Both the position numbers and the translations under genes were made by a program. Shown here one piece after another: positions 11,479 through 21,778 of a DNA stretch of 64,000 nt. The notes beneath the pieces are model-generated. The model searched no databases, was not told where the DNA came from, and saw only the letters and a program-made list of their open reading frames with translations. Within the stretch, counting starts at the first letter, position 1. Every line of letters starts with the position of its first letter. This DNA is from Argyresthia goedartella (Eukaryota; Arthropoda; Insecta; Lepidoptera; Argyresthiidae), in contig OX463815.1 in assembly GCA_949825045.1 (NCBI GenBank), forward strand, positions 35,083,356 through 35,147,355. The letters are read 5' to 3'.

Positions 11479-11775
11479 AATTGCAGAAGCCAAGGTACAT
11501 ATATATAAGTAATCGCGTATAGCTTTCGGCAAATCCACGCTACGTCATTCTCCTTAATCTGTTTTCTTTTTAACAATGAAATGACGTAGTGCCAATTTCC
11601 CGCCAAATTCATTATTACACCATATCATTAAGGCTATGGCAGAAGCGAAAAGACACCAAATCTGTGAGGCCATCGCTGGAGTAACGCAAAATTCTAGTGA
11701 GGTCAATCACCGCTATATTACGTCCGCTAAATGTAACAATAATAATATGATAATAACTTGGACACTATTTACACC

Positions 11776-11988
11776 ATCTAGCCCCAAACTAGGATTCCCT
11801 GTATCTTGGGTATTAGACAACGATACACATACTTATATAGATAAATATTATACTTAAATAGAGAAACAACCATGACTAGGGTACAAACATCCGTTCTCAT
11901 AACCAAATATTTGCCCCCCCCGGGACCCGAACCCGGGACCCTTGGCTTCGTAGGCAGGGTCACTGCCGACTAGGCCATTCGGATCGTC
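11776..11988 (-). mobile_element. SINE-2 copy with tRNA-like head
   Basis: On the minus strand it begins with a tRNA-like head (GTCGGCAGTGACCCTGCCTA, then a B box GGGTTCGGGTCCC) followed by a body ending at GGGGCTAGATGG. Other copies are at 23603-23850 (+) and 63229-63442 (-), with a 3' fragment at 59556-59645 (+). Confidence 0.88.
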
Positions 11989-12042
11989 AATGTCGCTACC
12001 GCTTTTGAAGGAAACAACCAGTGCTTAACTGGATCACCATCG

Positions 12043-12205
12043 AAATAGCATTTCCTGCCAAGGCATACCATATATTGAACTGGCCCCGGCTTAAAAAAAA
12101 AACCATGTCTCGCCTACTACATCTAATGACACATTTGGAGCAACCTATTTTCAAAAACCTATGGTCAAAAAATTGGCCATTGCAACTACATTTGGCCAGT
12201 AATTA
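12043..12205. repeat. Dispersed repeat R7, uninterrupted copy
   Basis: Blocks GCATTTCCTGCCAAGG, AACTGGC, AAAACCATGTC(T/G)CGCC and AAAATTGGCCATT recur in the same order at 37147-37665, where a MITE-A copy separates the first block from the rest. Confidence 0.5.
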
Positions 12206-12296
12206 AGAATTATTTTTGCGAGTCTAGAAGTTTGACTAACGCAGCCGTCACTGCGATTATTTATCTGAAATTTCGGCATTTTAATTGTATATTTGG

Positions 12297-12657
12297 CACC
12301 GTAAGATAGTCAAAACCGTTAGTTGATAAGCTAACGCGTTAGTTGATCAACTATCGACAGATAGCAAACCAGACCGAAAGGTTTAGAATTCACGTTTATT
12401 TTGTTCTTACATGTCAACCTAACAGGAAGACTATTCGGGGGCTTCGCTGCGCTCCCCCCTCTAGTCTTCACCTAAGCTACCGCAGTGTTTGCCCTGGTAT
12501 TTCGTTTGCAATTCAAGTTTAAACCAGTTGACTATTTAACGGTTTTAACCATTAGTTTATCAACTAACGCGTCATATATTTAGCAGTACGCTACAGTTTA
12601 CTATCTGTCGATAGTTGACCAACTAACGAGAACAAAAAACGTTAGTTTGAGTGACAT
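12297..12657. mobile_element. MITE-A copy 2 (right end deleted)
   Basis: The left inverted repeat is intact (CACCGTAAGATAGTCAAAAC then GTTAGTTGAT). The hairpin core lies at 12410-12500. The right inverted repeat is shortened: GTTAGTTTGAGTGACAT replaces the usual long arm, as if about 30 bases were lost internally. No coding sequence. Confidence 0.85.
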
Positions 12658-12659
12658 AT

Positions 12660-13150
12660 CTAAGCATTACAAGTGGCTTAGTGAAGGTAAAAGTTTTAAC
12701 GCGCAAAAAACATTTTATCGCCATCGATTGCTTATCACGAATTGGAGTGTGAACCAAAACTCGGAAAAGTCCGTGATAATAAATTTCTCATCTTCCCTAG
12801 AAAATTAATTACGATTTGCGAAGATTACTTCGACCGTCAATGATTTCCGTTTCAATTTTACACGTGGAAGGGCCGAGAGGTTCTTCCGTTTCGTTTTAAG
12901 AATAAATTAATTCTTCGCGATCCCCCTGCAAGCCTCCTTGGGCCGACCTCATTATATCAGACTTTGAAAATACCAATGGATGTAGATTTTCTTTTGGATT
13001 TTTTCGATAGGATATAGTTTTGGTATTTGTTCCTGTGTGTATTTGGATTGAGTGTGTACTGGTATCTGTGCCGGCTTCTCACGTGCTGTAGTAATATCAC
13101 GTGTGATGACAGTATTGATATCACATTATCTCTATACATATTTTGTTGGA
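12660..13150. other. No gene recognised
   Basis: Moderately GC-rich patches around 12750-12950 but no sustained open frame or domain. Confidence 0.5.
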
Positions 13151-13154
13151 TATA

Positions 13155-13360
13155 TAGGCTCGTGTATCGGTAAAATAGGCAACTCGATTCAGGAGGGTTG
13201 AAATTTTGGATAAAACTATATTACAAAAAAGTTCAATATCAGTTCACATTGTCACGTCATATTTGTTACGTCAGTCGCTGCGACAGAATATTTTGTGAAA
13301 AAATTGTATTTTTTTTTTCCAACCACTGATTATTTCTATAATTGCAATCAAAATGATTTC
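13155..13360. repeat. Dispersed repeat R3, copy 2
   Basis: Shorter partner of 3760-4170, with the same order of blocks from GTGTATCGGTAAAAT to CCACTGATTAT. Confidence 0.6.
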
Positions 13361-13965
13361 AGATAATTTGAATAACAATTTTTTGAAGAATGTCAATATT
13401 CCTGTTTTATTTCTCAGCCTATGAAGCTGAAATATGTCATACCGAAGGCGATTAGTTTCTGACCCCTGTTTCGACAGCGGCCTCTCTTTTTTCCCCTTGT
13501 GTCCGTTGGTAAAACTTTTAGTGAACTGACGTCTCACAACTACAAACTACCTACCTGCCAAATTACAGCGTCGTAGGTCGTATAGATTTATGTCCATACA
13601 AATTTCATCCCTCAAAAACCATTTACTTTTTTCACGTCTCATAAACTACCCACCTGCAAACTTTCACCTTGATAGATCGAGCGTTTTTCCATACAAATGT
13701 TGATTCCGGTATTGCCTCCCTTAGGCGAAGAGTTTTGCAAAATTCGAATTTTGTGTGCCTTTTTATGGAACTCTTGTACAACGTTTCATGATTTTAGGTC
13801 CACTGCTCTAGCTGTGCGTTGTCTGTCAGTCAGTCAGTCAGTGTTAGCATTCTACTAAGTAGATTAACTGCCAGTGGCTTGAAAGTGGACTAAGACTTTA
13901 CTCGAGTAAACTAACTATTAGCCCTTAGTATATAGTATATTATCTCGGAAACGTGACACTTTAGG
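13360..13965. other. No gene recognised
   Basis: An 88-codon minus-strand frame (13271-13537) overlaps the R3 repeat and is not considered a gene. A short (GTCA)n run lies at 13826-13842. Confidence 0.5.
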
Positions 13966-13967
13966 AC

Positions 13968-13999
13968 ACGATGTCACGTTTGTTTAAACGTGACATCGT
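13968..13999. repeat. Perfect 14-bp hairpin
   Basis: ACGATGTCACGTTT at 13968-13981 is the exact reverse complement of 13986-13999, with a 4-base loop (GTTT). It probably belongs to an interspersed repeat, but no second copy is in this window. Confidence 0.9.
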
Positions 14000-14137
14000 T
14001 CCACCCTCGATAAACACCCCCAATTTTTGGTAACTACCCAATTCCCGAGTTTCCACCCAAAACACCTAGAAATATTAGGTAAATACCATTATGGTTTCTA
14101 CCCTAGCCCATCTATAGTCAAGGTTGGGTTAGTTTAT

Positions 14138-14475
14138 ATTATTATTATAAACATACATGTTTGCAAAAGACAAAAAATATAGCGACAAAGAAAGAACAGC
14201 TTACAGGTTAAAAAACAGATCTTAGTTATAACAAAGACAAGAAGTGGCGACCACTGCGAATGCTGTCAAGACCATTGGAAGAGGACCACCTCTCCTTTCT
14301 CTGATATGCCATTGAAGAGAGCGAGAGCCCCATTCACCGGCGCCTCCCGCAGCATCCCTGACCTTGCCAGCGGGATGTAGAACAGCTTGAGTTTGCCAGC
14401 TCGGAGGTAGTTGTTCGGCTGTGTGTAGTCCCAGCCGCGCCTACACGAGAGGATTTTGGTGCTGGCTTTTTAGCC
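14138..14475 (-). mobile_element. 5'-truncated LINE fragment with (ATA)n tail
   Basis: The minus strand carries a reverse-transcriptase C-terminus (see the entry at 14266-14448), then about 110 bases of 3' UTR, ending in TATAATAATAATATAA on the minus strand at 14138-14153. The GC content of the coding part is clearly higher than that of the flanks. Confidence 0.65.
14266..14448 (-). pseudogene. C-terminal remnant of a non-LTR reverse transcriptase ORF
   Basis: The minus frame reads GWDYTQPNNYLRAGKL, then LFYIPLARSGMLREAPVN, then GALALFNGISEKGEVVLFQW and a TGA at 14266-14268. The pattern of a VP-x-x-R(S/T) segment followed by an aliphatic, RAL-type helix is typical of the last ~60 residues of many insect non-LTR reverse transcriptase ORFs. 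The catalytic domain is missing, so it is inactive. The assignment rests on this C-terminal pattern alone and is moderately sure. Confidence 0.55.
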
Positions 14476-14520
14476 GGTCAATGTACTTTATTGCACGTTT
14501 ATCTGGCAGTAGCTATGATT
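14476..14520. repeat. Dispersed repeat R8, copy 1
   Basis: GGTCAATGTACTTTATTGCA and CGTTTATCTGGCAGTAGCTAT recur at 22240-22285 with a single visible difference in the first part. Confidence 0.8.
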
Positions 14521-14960
14521 AGGGGGGTTTAAACTTTGTATGGACTGCCTAGTTTTAAACGACTTTGCGCGAGCGAATCCGCGGGCAACTGCTAATCTTG
14601 CTACTACTACTTGCAACTGCTAAACAAAAGATATACCCGATAACTTGGAAGCTTGCTCAATAACTCCAGAGTTACTTACTTACACGCTATTATGATATAG
14701 CTACTTCATTGTTTGAGATCTTTCCTTAATTGGTGTTTAAGTAATTATAATTAACTCATTGAGCTGAATAAATAGTGGTTATTTACAAATTAAATGCAAT
14801 CAAGTAATTTCCCTTCCCGATAGGAATCATTTGCTAACGAGATAGAAAGAATCGGGTTTGACTAACTTACAATCAGAGTCAGGTATTCTGATAAGACAGG
14901 GAGAGATGAGAATAATACGCAATATATTTTACGTATTATTTTGTTTCCATACATAACAAA
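14520..14960. other. No gene recognised
   Basis: A/T-rich. No domain or repeat partner was seen. Confidence 0.5.
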
Positions 14961-14964
14961 ATGC

Positions 14965-15175
14965 AAAATCGATTCTGTAATCAACTCGTCATAGCAAAAA
15001 TGTTTTCTAACTGGTCATAATGCTAAAAGCAATAACATTTGTTTTAATCAGTCGCATGTAAATTTAGTTCTATTAATTCCCGTCTTAGTTTTGTAATTAT
15101 TGGTCACACTGCAAATCTGTTCCGAATCGTCACGCCGTCAATCAGTTCTAACTGGTCACAAGCAGTATTATATCA
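14965..15175 (-). repeat. R12 repeat copy 1 with degenerate 26-bp motif array
   Basis: On the minus strand this reads TGACCAGTTAGAACTGAT, then GTGACGATTCGGAACAGAT, GTGTGACCAATAATTACAAAA, and so on. It aligns over about 200 bases with the plus strand at 17725-17930, so the two copies are inverted relative to each other. Both contain repeated TGAC(C/G)A-TTA-AAC motifs. Confidence 0.8.
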
Positions 15176-15213
15176 TTATTGTCATTAAAATAACTAGAAA
15201 TACCAAAAGAATA

Positions 15214-15480
15214 ACTCCGTGGTCTCGTGGTCAAGAGATGCAGGTTCGAGATCTGACCATGCCACCAATGAGATAATTAATTTATCTTAAGTACATTATA
15301 CGGACGTTCTAACGGTGATGGAAAACATTATGAGGAAACCTACATTACTGCATAGCTGGGCTAGTCCCCTGTCACGCAAAATGGAGTATTGAATAACTGG
15401 CTTAAAGTGTACAAAATTGTGCCTCTGCCAATCCGTATGGGAAAAAAGCGTTAAGCTATGTTTTTGCTAAAATACCACCA
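15214..15480 (+). mobile_element. SINE-3 copy
   Basis: The head has an A-box-like CTCCGTGGTCTCGTGGTC and a B-box-like GGTTCGAGATCTGACC at 15242-15257. The body contains ATGAGATAATTAATTTATCT, GGACGTTCTAACGGTGATGG and ATTGTGCCTCTGCCAATCCG. Minus-strand copies are at 27184-27445 and 41926-42185; fragments occur elsewhere. Confidence 0.8.
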
Positions 15481-15975
15481 ATGTTTATTCATTCATTGAT
15501 TTTTATCTTAAAAATCAACAAAAAATACATTTTATTCTTTTTAAACAAACTCTATTCTTAGATTTAAACAAAACATTACTTAATTTTGGGTTTCATCTTC
15601 AAACGCTGTATCTTATTTGAACATTCGGTAAACGATGATTTTATCATTATTATACCTATCTTCTTACCAATACCTATGTTTATTTTATTTTGCTTTAATA
15701 TACATATTTTCGATCTTGCCTGAAGAATTTTGCTGTGAACAAAATGATGAAATTTTATTTTATTGAGTTTAAAATCTTGTATAGTTGAGTGTTATTTTTT
15801 TGTATAAAATGCAAAATAGTTGGTTTCTTGGGCACTTTTTTATTGAACCGGCTAGCGGCTGTGCCAACTCTCTACTGGGCTATCTGTCAGGTATTTTTCA
15901 TCATAACAGAATATAATTGTGATGATTTTACTATACATCCATCAATTAGCGAAATAATCTTAAAATTTGTGGATA
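15480..15975. other. No gene recognised
   Basis: A/T-rich sequence. A 74-codon open frame at 15789-16013 runs into the adjacent repeat and shows no domain. Confidence 0.5.
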
Positions 15976-15978
15976 TCT

Positions 15979-16250
15979 GGGGGCACGGTAGTGCCCCCGC
16001 AAAGACGAGCTAAGCGAAACGCACGGGTACTTCTACATTTTCTCAAAGCGCTTCGTCGTTTTTTGAGCCCTCATAACTTGGGTTTGGATTATACCAGATA
16101 CACAAAATTCTCGTGATATGATGTTAGTAGACTCGTTAAACATATATAATTTCAATTGCATAGCTCACAGCAATAAAGGGTCTTATACTTTGGATTTTAC
16201 TAGATGACCCGGTGAATTTCGTGCCACCTAAAATTCTATAGTAAAATAAT
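15979..16250. repeat. Lepidopteran-type interspersed repeat with 8-bp hairpin
   Basis: GGGGGCAC-GGTA-GTGCCCCC (15979-15998) is a perfect hairpin. It is followed by GCAAAGACGAGCTAAGCG and TCTCAAAGCGCTTCGTCG and, at 16202, TAGATGACCCGGTGAATTTC. I recognise these as motifs common in lepidopteran interspersed repeats. The class is not determined here. Confidence 0.5.
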
Positions 16251-17720
16251 TAACATGGTACATACCCTAAAGTTTTGCTTTGGCGAGAAAACTAGTATTA
16301 ACAAAGTTAGTCCTTAAGAAATCGCTAAAAATTACATATATGTAAGTACTTAAGTGAACGACATCCGCTAATTACGCCATCTATAATTTGCATGGTAACT
16401 CTTCGTATCGCAAAGAGCCGGGGAGCCTAAAGACCACTTATCAACAAAGAGGTTAAATGTATTATCTAATTATTCGATGACAAATATTTTGAATGCTATA
16501 TGGCTACCAATGCAATCAATCTATAAGAAGCTGAGACTTCTCCACTTTCAATACAAAAGGTTTTGATTTTTTGGTTGTTTCTTTACGTTTTTCCTTTTTT
16601 TTCTTTTTACCTAAACATATTCTGGACTGTGAAAAATAAACCAAATAGAAATTATACAAACCGATCCATCCATTTTAGATATTTACTAAGACTAACGTAC
16701 AGCGATTCATTTTTAAAAGTAAAGATTGATATCTGAAAACCCCAATTTCGTCAATGACTCGCTGATGATCATCAAAAGTCTTAGGGTACTTCCTGAAATC
16801 CTAGAAAGCTTTAATTTGGTGTAAAAGCTCGTATTAGTACACAAACAACAAAAAAAAAACTAGAAGTATACATGAGACTTCCGCAAATTTTTATGCTAGA
16901 GGTCTGAAAATTTATATAGGGACTTCTTGGTATAAAAAATAAAATACATATTTCAGGATTTTTAGTAAATCACCACCAACGCTTAAATTAGGGGATGGAA
17001 TCAAGCGCGCGCAAAACACATAATGTAACAGCGCGGGTATGCTAAAGTCAAGGGATAAGTTTGAATAATGCTCTCATTGCTATTGGGTCATCCACATCCA
17101 TTCCTTTGTGGGCAGGCTTAAGATGTAGCACTCTCTAAAGTGACTAATTTGCACTTTCGCTTTATAAATATTGACTTAGGCAGTATTAAAGCACAACAGC
17201 CATATATAGTGGAATACAATCGCCTAAGAGCCAAGTATCGCCCTGATCTATACTTATTATTCTGTATGATATATTATATGTATATAACGAAGAAAAAATG
17301 CAAAGGTCGAGGTTGGGCTATGAAAAAAGGCACTTCTGATATGCAAGAAATACACCCCAAAATAGAAAGAATAAATGCACAAAATAAAAATAAATGTCGT
17401 AAGCAACTTACAAAAAAAAGTGAAATTTAATCAAAAACATTTTCATGTAAAATGTTGCCAAGACGAAACGTTGCCTTATGGCTCGCACTATCAAAAAGTA
17501 ATCAGACCTCATGTAGAAGCTTGGCTTCTAACTCTTTACGCCTTAACTCTACAAGCTCTAACTTCACAAACTTTAACTTTAACTTTAGTCAAAATATGTG
17601 GGTTGGCCGTTTTGCTACCGTAACATGGGCCTAAGGTGAAAAATGTATTCACTGTACATTACTTTCTGTAATACAATAGTTTTTGTAGTAACGAGTATAG
17701 TTTTTGTAAGTACGAAATAT
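16250..17720. other. No secure gene
   Basis: A 96-codon plus-strand frame (17140-17430) and overlapping frames to 17634 lack recognisable domains and typical coding composition. The rest is A/T-rich. Confidence 0.5.
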
Positions 17721-17724
17721 GTTT

Positions 17725-17930
17725 AGATATCCTGGTTGTGACCAGTTAGAACTGACGGGTGTGACGAATAAGAACAGATGTGGAGTATGACCAATAGCTA
17801 TAAAACTAATACGGGACTTAATAGAACTAAATTTACATGTGACGGATTAAAACAAATAATATTGCTGTTAGTATTATGACCACTTATAACATTTTTTGCT
17901 GTGACGAGTTGATTCCAGAATCGCAAAATC
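17725..17930 (+). repeat. R12 repeat copy 2 with degenerate 26-bp motif array
   Basis: TGAC(C/G)A-TTA-AAC motifs start near 17739, 17762, 17788, 17814 (weak), 17840, 17877 and 17902, with spacings of 23, 26, 26, 26, 37 and 25. The whole block is the inverted partner of 14965-15175. Confidence 0.75.
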
Positions 17931-17934
17931 ATAT

Positions 17935-18950
17935 ACTTTTTAGTGTTGGAAGGAGGCTATTCAAGTAATTCCCCTCAAGTTACCGTTGCCACAAAAAGCA
18001 CAATGGAATGGTTTCGGTAAGAGATTCAATAAAAATCTGACCTCATCTCCCCGAAAATTGGGAATGTAAGAAAAGGAGCCCAGACGGACGCTGCAAAACA
18101 AAAGAGAACTCTACCTGCCAGCTATGACATCTGCAAAACAGGCCCTTGTCTGTGACTTCCTCTTTATGAATCATGGACTGTGAGCTCATTAGGGTTGACG
18201 ATAACAACCTTTTATTTGGCACAATTAGCTAATCCCTTTATGGTAACAAGGCGCCTACTACCGCATTTTTACAGAGTTTCGAAAATAAATTCTTTTGAGT
18301 TTTGCCTTTCGAGTCATTCCGTGTTGGAGTTTGTGGTGACAGCTTGTGATATTACGAGAAGTTACAAATTAGTGTTGCTTTTCTCTAGCTGAAATCATAA
18401 GGTAATTTTTCAGCACCAGTATTTCTTCACTCGCTATTACTTGATAGGCTTTTTCAATGTCATGACGATGATTATGGCATTTCATGTTTAGCTGAATGAA
18501 CATCAAGCCTCTGATCAAGTAGTAGACAATGTTATATTTATAGCTATTTATTCGAGAATACTTCGAACATTCCGCTGGCGTACATTTCAGTTTCAATGGG
18601 CAATGCTAAAAAAATACTTACACTTTTTTTTTGTGAAATTTTAGGCTATTTTAAGAAACTTATTTGAATATTTCGGGTAATGAATGTTTTTTTTAATAGC
18701 ACCAACGTGACGTCTCTTGCTAACGGTTTTGGAAAGGTTGTACTTGAGGCTATTAAAACAATATTATCATCATTTGTTTATATTCTGACTGACATCTGTC
18801 TAATCGAATGACAGGAAAACTGTTGAAACTTGATAGTTTTACAGAAAAACCATCTTAACAGCGAAGGGAATTTGAACAAACTTCGTCGAAAAGGACAAAT
18901 TAAGTAAATTATGTTTTTTTACGGATATATCTGATTATTGAATTATTTAT
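17935..18950. other. No gene recognised
   Basis: Short open frames on both strands at 18180-18596 have no domain. No repeat partner was identified. Confidence 0.5.
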
Positions 18951-18954
18951 TATT

Positions 18955-18975
18955 TTATATATATATATATATATA
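18955..18975. repeat. (TA)n microsatellite
   Basis: About ten TA dinucleotides, followed by further A/T-rich imperfect repeats. Confidence 0.95.
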
Positions 18976-19348
18976 GATTATTATTATATATATAAATTAC
19001 TGAATCTTTTAATATTTTTGAAAGAAATAACCGAATTTAGTTAGAAACTTGAATTATCATGAAGTGGTTTTCTCAGTTTAGTACCTTTGTTTTTTTTACA
19101 TGGCCATTGAAACGGAGTGAATGTTTGTCGACTGTATACGTACTTACCTTAAATTCTTCGTTGTAAATACCTAATAGATGCAAGATGGAAAACACAATGG
19201 CTTCTTTTATTTTCATTCTCTGTTATCATAAGCATTTTATCGATTTACTTTGTATGTACATATTTTATGTTCGTAATTAGCGATAAGTATGAACCTCGAA
19301 AGTTTCTGGTCCATCTTATTTGACTTTGACATTTTCCAAACTAAGCGA

Positions 19349-19857
19349 TAGCTCTGTTGCAGTTAGTTGGTTAAATCAGACACTTAACTAACTCCCTAGA
19401 CCGTTAATTAAATGCCGACGTTTAACCAAGTCACTAAAATTCCGTCAGACAAGTGAGTGAACGAAACGTTTAACGAGTTGTCTTAACGTTTCTAGGCAAC
19501 AAGACATATAAATATATTTTTATTTGTACTTCAGTTTATGTTTTAAGTATTTTTTGTTGTCCTTACATGTTCAACCTAACACGAAGGATAAAGGGGGCTT
19601 CGCTTCGCTTACCCCCTTTACCCTTCACCTAAGCTACCGCAATGTTTTGCCCTGATATAAGCTGTGCAAATCAGCTGTTGTCGTGACGCCATCTTGTTTT
19701 CAACACGCCGGCTTTCGGTAAGACAGATTATTAAATGTTTTCGACGATGCTTTATTTAAATCAAAATGCTAATGACTTGGTTAAACATCGGTATTTAATT
19801 AACGGTCTAGAGAATTAGTTAAGTGTCTGATTTAACCAACCAACTGCGACAGCTCTA
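19349..19857. mobile_element. MITE-D, long-TIR element carrying the MITE-A hairpin core
   Basis: Terminal inverted repeats of about 75 bases: the left arm has GTTAGTTGGTTAAATCAGAC and TAGACCGTTAATTAAATGCC; the right arm is the near-exact reverse complement, ending CTGCGACAGCTCTA. The interior at 19564-19656 holds AACCTAACACGAAGG, a GC-rich hairpin and CACCTAAGCTACCGCAATG, clearly homologous to the core of MITE-A although the termini differ. One arm recurs at 47592-47805. No transposase. Confidence 0.85.
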
Positions 19858-19894
19858 ATATTTACCTAATCGCAGACTAGTTGCGCCCCGAGTT

Positions 19895-20145
19895 AGACTC
19901 GCGAATGTTAGCAATTCTTTGTGCATTCTGTATTGCACATATGTATTCTAGAGAGTTTGAAATTGCCATTTGAGACATTTAAGAAGCGTATTAAAGTCAG
20001 TTTGTCGAAAAAGGGATATTACAATATTCAAGATTACTTAAATGACGGGACTGTGTGGGGTGATCTAGCTCAACAAAGACCTTGCTGTTATTAATTTTGT
20101 AATAAGTCATTCCTGCTTATTAATCATACATACATGTTGACCATA
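19895..20145 (+). mobile_element. LINE-C 3' end, copy 2
   Basis: The plus strand encodes SLKLPFETFKKRIKVS, then LSKKGYYNIQDYLNDGTVWG, then the 3' UTR (CTCAACAAAGACCTTGCTG and onward). Matches the other LINE-C ends. The stop just after VWG is altered here: a one-base loss changes GGT-TAA to GGT-GAT. Truncated at both sides relative to the 47-kb copy. Confidence 0.8.
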
Positions 20146-20182
20146 TCATACACGAGTCGGCTCCTCTTTTGAGTGATTCCAA

Positions 20183-20782
20183 ATGTTCACAGTCACATCG
20201 CCCTTTCAGAACTCAAAACAAGCGATGAGGTGCTCAGAGTTCCGACCCAACCGAAAGACTCCAGTCGTCTTCACCTGCGGTCGATGCGCCTCATTCTACC
20301 ACGATCACGATGTCTTATTGGAGCATCTCTATTGGCGACATGGCACAGAAAGCCACGTCTGCTACCAATGCAACCTGAGAAAGTGGACCTTTGCTGTACA
20401 CAAATGCTTCGTCTTTCCCAAAATGTCTGTGACCCACAATTCTAGATCAGTATCAGAGTTTTCTAAAGATGTTGTCGTAGAAAACCTAACACAAGAGACA
20501 AGATACGATGATGCCTTCACCGATATTGGAATGATAGACAAAAATGAAGATACCCAATCAGTTGTTTCTAATCAATCAGCAGAATCTGGTGATTCACAGT
20601 ATTTCTCAGAGAGGGAGTCCAGATATTGTTATTGCGGGAAGGATGTGGAAGGCTCCGATATGATTGGTTGTGATAACCCTAAATGCCTTTTAGAATGGTA
20701 TCACTACAAGTGTGTCGGGATTGACACGGCTCCTGTTGGCAATTGGTATTGCCCGGAGTGTGTTAGGGCTCTCCTGTGTTGA
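20183..20782 (+). CDS. Zinc-finger protein with C-terminal ING-type PHD finger
   Basis: A 199-residue open frame from ATG to TGA. Residues 32-53 form a C-x2-C-x12-H-x4-H zinc finger (C32, C35, H48, H53). Residues 60-75 form a second degenerate finger (C60, C63, H73, C75). After an acidic, Ser-rich linker, residues 148-193 are a full PHD finger: C149, C151, C163, C168, H174, C177, C190, C193. Y148, M160 and W172 sit where ING-family PHD fingers read trimethylated H3K4, so nuclear chromatin binding is plausible (inference). There is no ING N-terminal domain, so it is not a canonical ING. ING-like PHD fingers also end some transposon-encoded proteins, and a transposon origin is possible given the adjacent LINE tail. 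The ATG follows a pyrimidine-rich TCCTCTTTTGAG that could be a splice acceptor. Confidence 0.7.
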   Translation: MFTVTSPFQNSKQAMRCSEFRPNRKTPVVFTCGRCASFYHDHDVLLEHLYWRHGTESHVCYQCNLRKWTFAVHKCFVFPKMSVTHNSRSVSEFSKDVVVENLTQETRYDDAFTDIGMIDKNEDTQSVVSNQSAESGDSQYFSERESRYCYCGKDVEGSDMIGCDNPKCLLEWYHYKCVGIDTAPVGNWYCPECVRALLC

Positions 20783-20787
20783 AGTGA

Positions 20788-20800
20788 TCATGTAAGTACT
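20788..20800 (+). promoter_or_regulatory. Candidate splice donor after the PHD frame
   Basis: ATCATGTAAGTACT, just past the TGA, is a near-ideal GTAAGT donor. With acceptors at about 21399 and 21778 it would make a transcript with introns in the 3' UTR. Predicted only. Confidence 0.45.
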
Positions 20801-20844
20801 ATTTTTTATCTTCAGTTATTTTTGATGAATAATTTTCTACTTAA

Positions 20845-20955
20845 CCTTTCGATCCCTGGACTTGGTTATAATGCTTCGCGATTTTGAAACTCATGTTATT
20901 TTAATAAAATTAAAAACCTATAAGGACACAGTGGTGTCCCCAGGGCTTAAGGATT
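20845..20955 (+). repeat. Dispersed repeat R11, copy 1
   Basis: CCTTTCGATCCCTGGACTTG and GGACACAGTGGTGTCCCCAG correspond, inverted, to 60660-60775 (GGTCCAGGGCTCGAAAGG and TAAGGTGCCACTGTGCCG). Divergent, so old. Confidence 0.55.
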
Positions 20956-21094
20956 CCCGTACGAAGCAGCAGAGGCACAACTGTGGTTCGAATTCGGTGC
21001 TGATCGTGTGAAACCAATGATATCTCATTACCTTAGGTATATAAATCTTAAGAACGAGTATATTATCGGAAGTTCCGTGTTTCGAATGACAAGT

Positions 21095-21250
21095 TCAAAT
21101 TCAAATTCAAAGCTTTATTTGTAAGCTAAACTGTAGGTCCCGGCTAATATCGCTAGTCGTCAAACTCCTGCACCAACCCACACTGAGCCAGCGTGGTGGT
21201 ATCTGGCTCAATATTACTCGTATCCGGGTGGAGACATTGATGGGCTACAT
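21095..21250 (-). mobile_element. 3' end of a non-LTR retroelement, hexamer tail
   Basis: The plus strand starts with AAATTC repeats (21096-21111) followed by AAAGCTTTATTTGTAAGC. On the minus strand this is an AATAAA-containing 3' UTR ending in a TTGAAT-type tandem tail. It sits inside the proposed intron of the PHD gene. Confidence 0.6.
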
Positions 21251-21399
21251 TTATTTATTTGTTAAAATATAGTTATCTCTACGCTTCATCATGGTGCTGT
21301 ACTACTTTTCCTTGGTATGAAAGTTCCGAACTATGTTACCAGATATTATATTTGAAATCCTCCGTTATTTTCAACTTTTTCGTATTCTTTTTTCGACAG

Positions 21400-21626
21400 A
21401 AATGGCTGGGGCGGGAAAATTGGGGCAAAGAAAGTCGATGGAATAAAATAAATACCAAGTGAAGAAAGCCTAAGAGATGAAACTTGTGGCAAAATATAAT
21501 AAGTCTGATTAAAATGACGAGATCACATTGAAGAAGCAAATACTGATATCGAAGTACTATGCATAAACAAGAGTTCTAACTTGAACATCGCAGTCCACGA
21601 TCCTTGCAAAGAGCCATAGATGATTA
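21400..21626 (+). other. Candidate 3'UTR exon of the PHD gene
   Basis: Bounded by a pyrimidine-rich acceptor (TATTCTTTTTTCGACAG at about 21383-21399) and a GTAAGT donor at 21627 (GATTATGTAAGTA). It contains in-frame stops in every frame beyond short stretches, so it would be untranslated. Based on splice consensus only. Confidence 0.3.
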
Positions 21627-21778
21627 TGTAAGTATTTTTAAACTTAATGTGGACTGGAGATCATTTCTGTGCACTTGCCTCCTCGTATAGAAAAAATCTT
21701 GTTTCTTCTGCGTTCTCTCGTTGCCTGTTTCATTATTTAGATATCAATACTAAAGTCTCTTTCCCTCTATTTTCAGGG

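Noticed and set aside
17140..17634. Overlapping plus-strand frames as a gene
   Set aside because: Three overlapping frames of similar length with no domains suggest chance openness.
14965..17930. Inverted R12 pair as TIRs of one 3-kb transposon
   Set aside because: No target duplication, sharp ends or transposase was visible; left as a repeat pair.
20183..20782. Naming the PHD protein as an ING family member
   Set aside because: Only the PHD finger is ING-like; the ING N-terminal domain and nuclear localisation region are absent.
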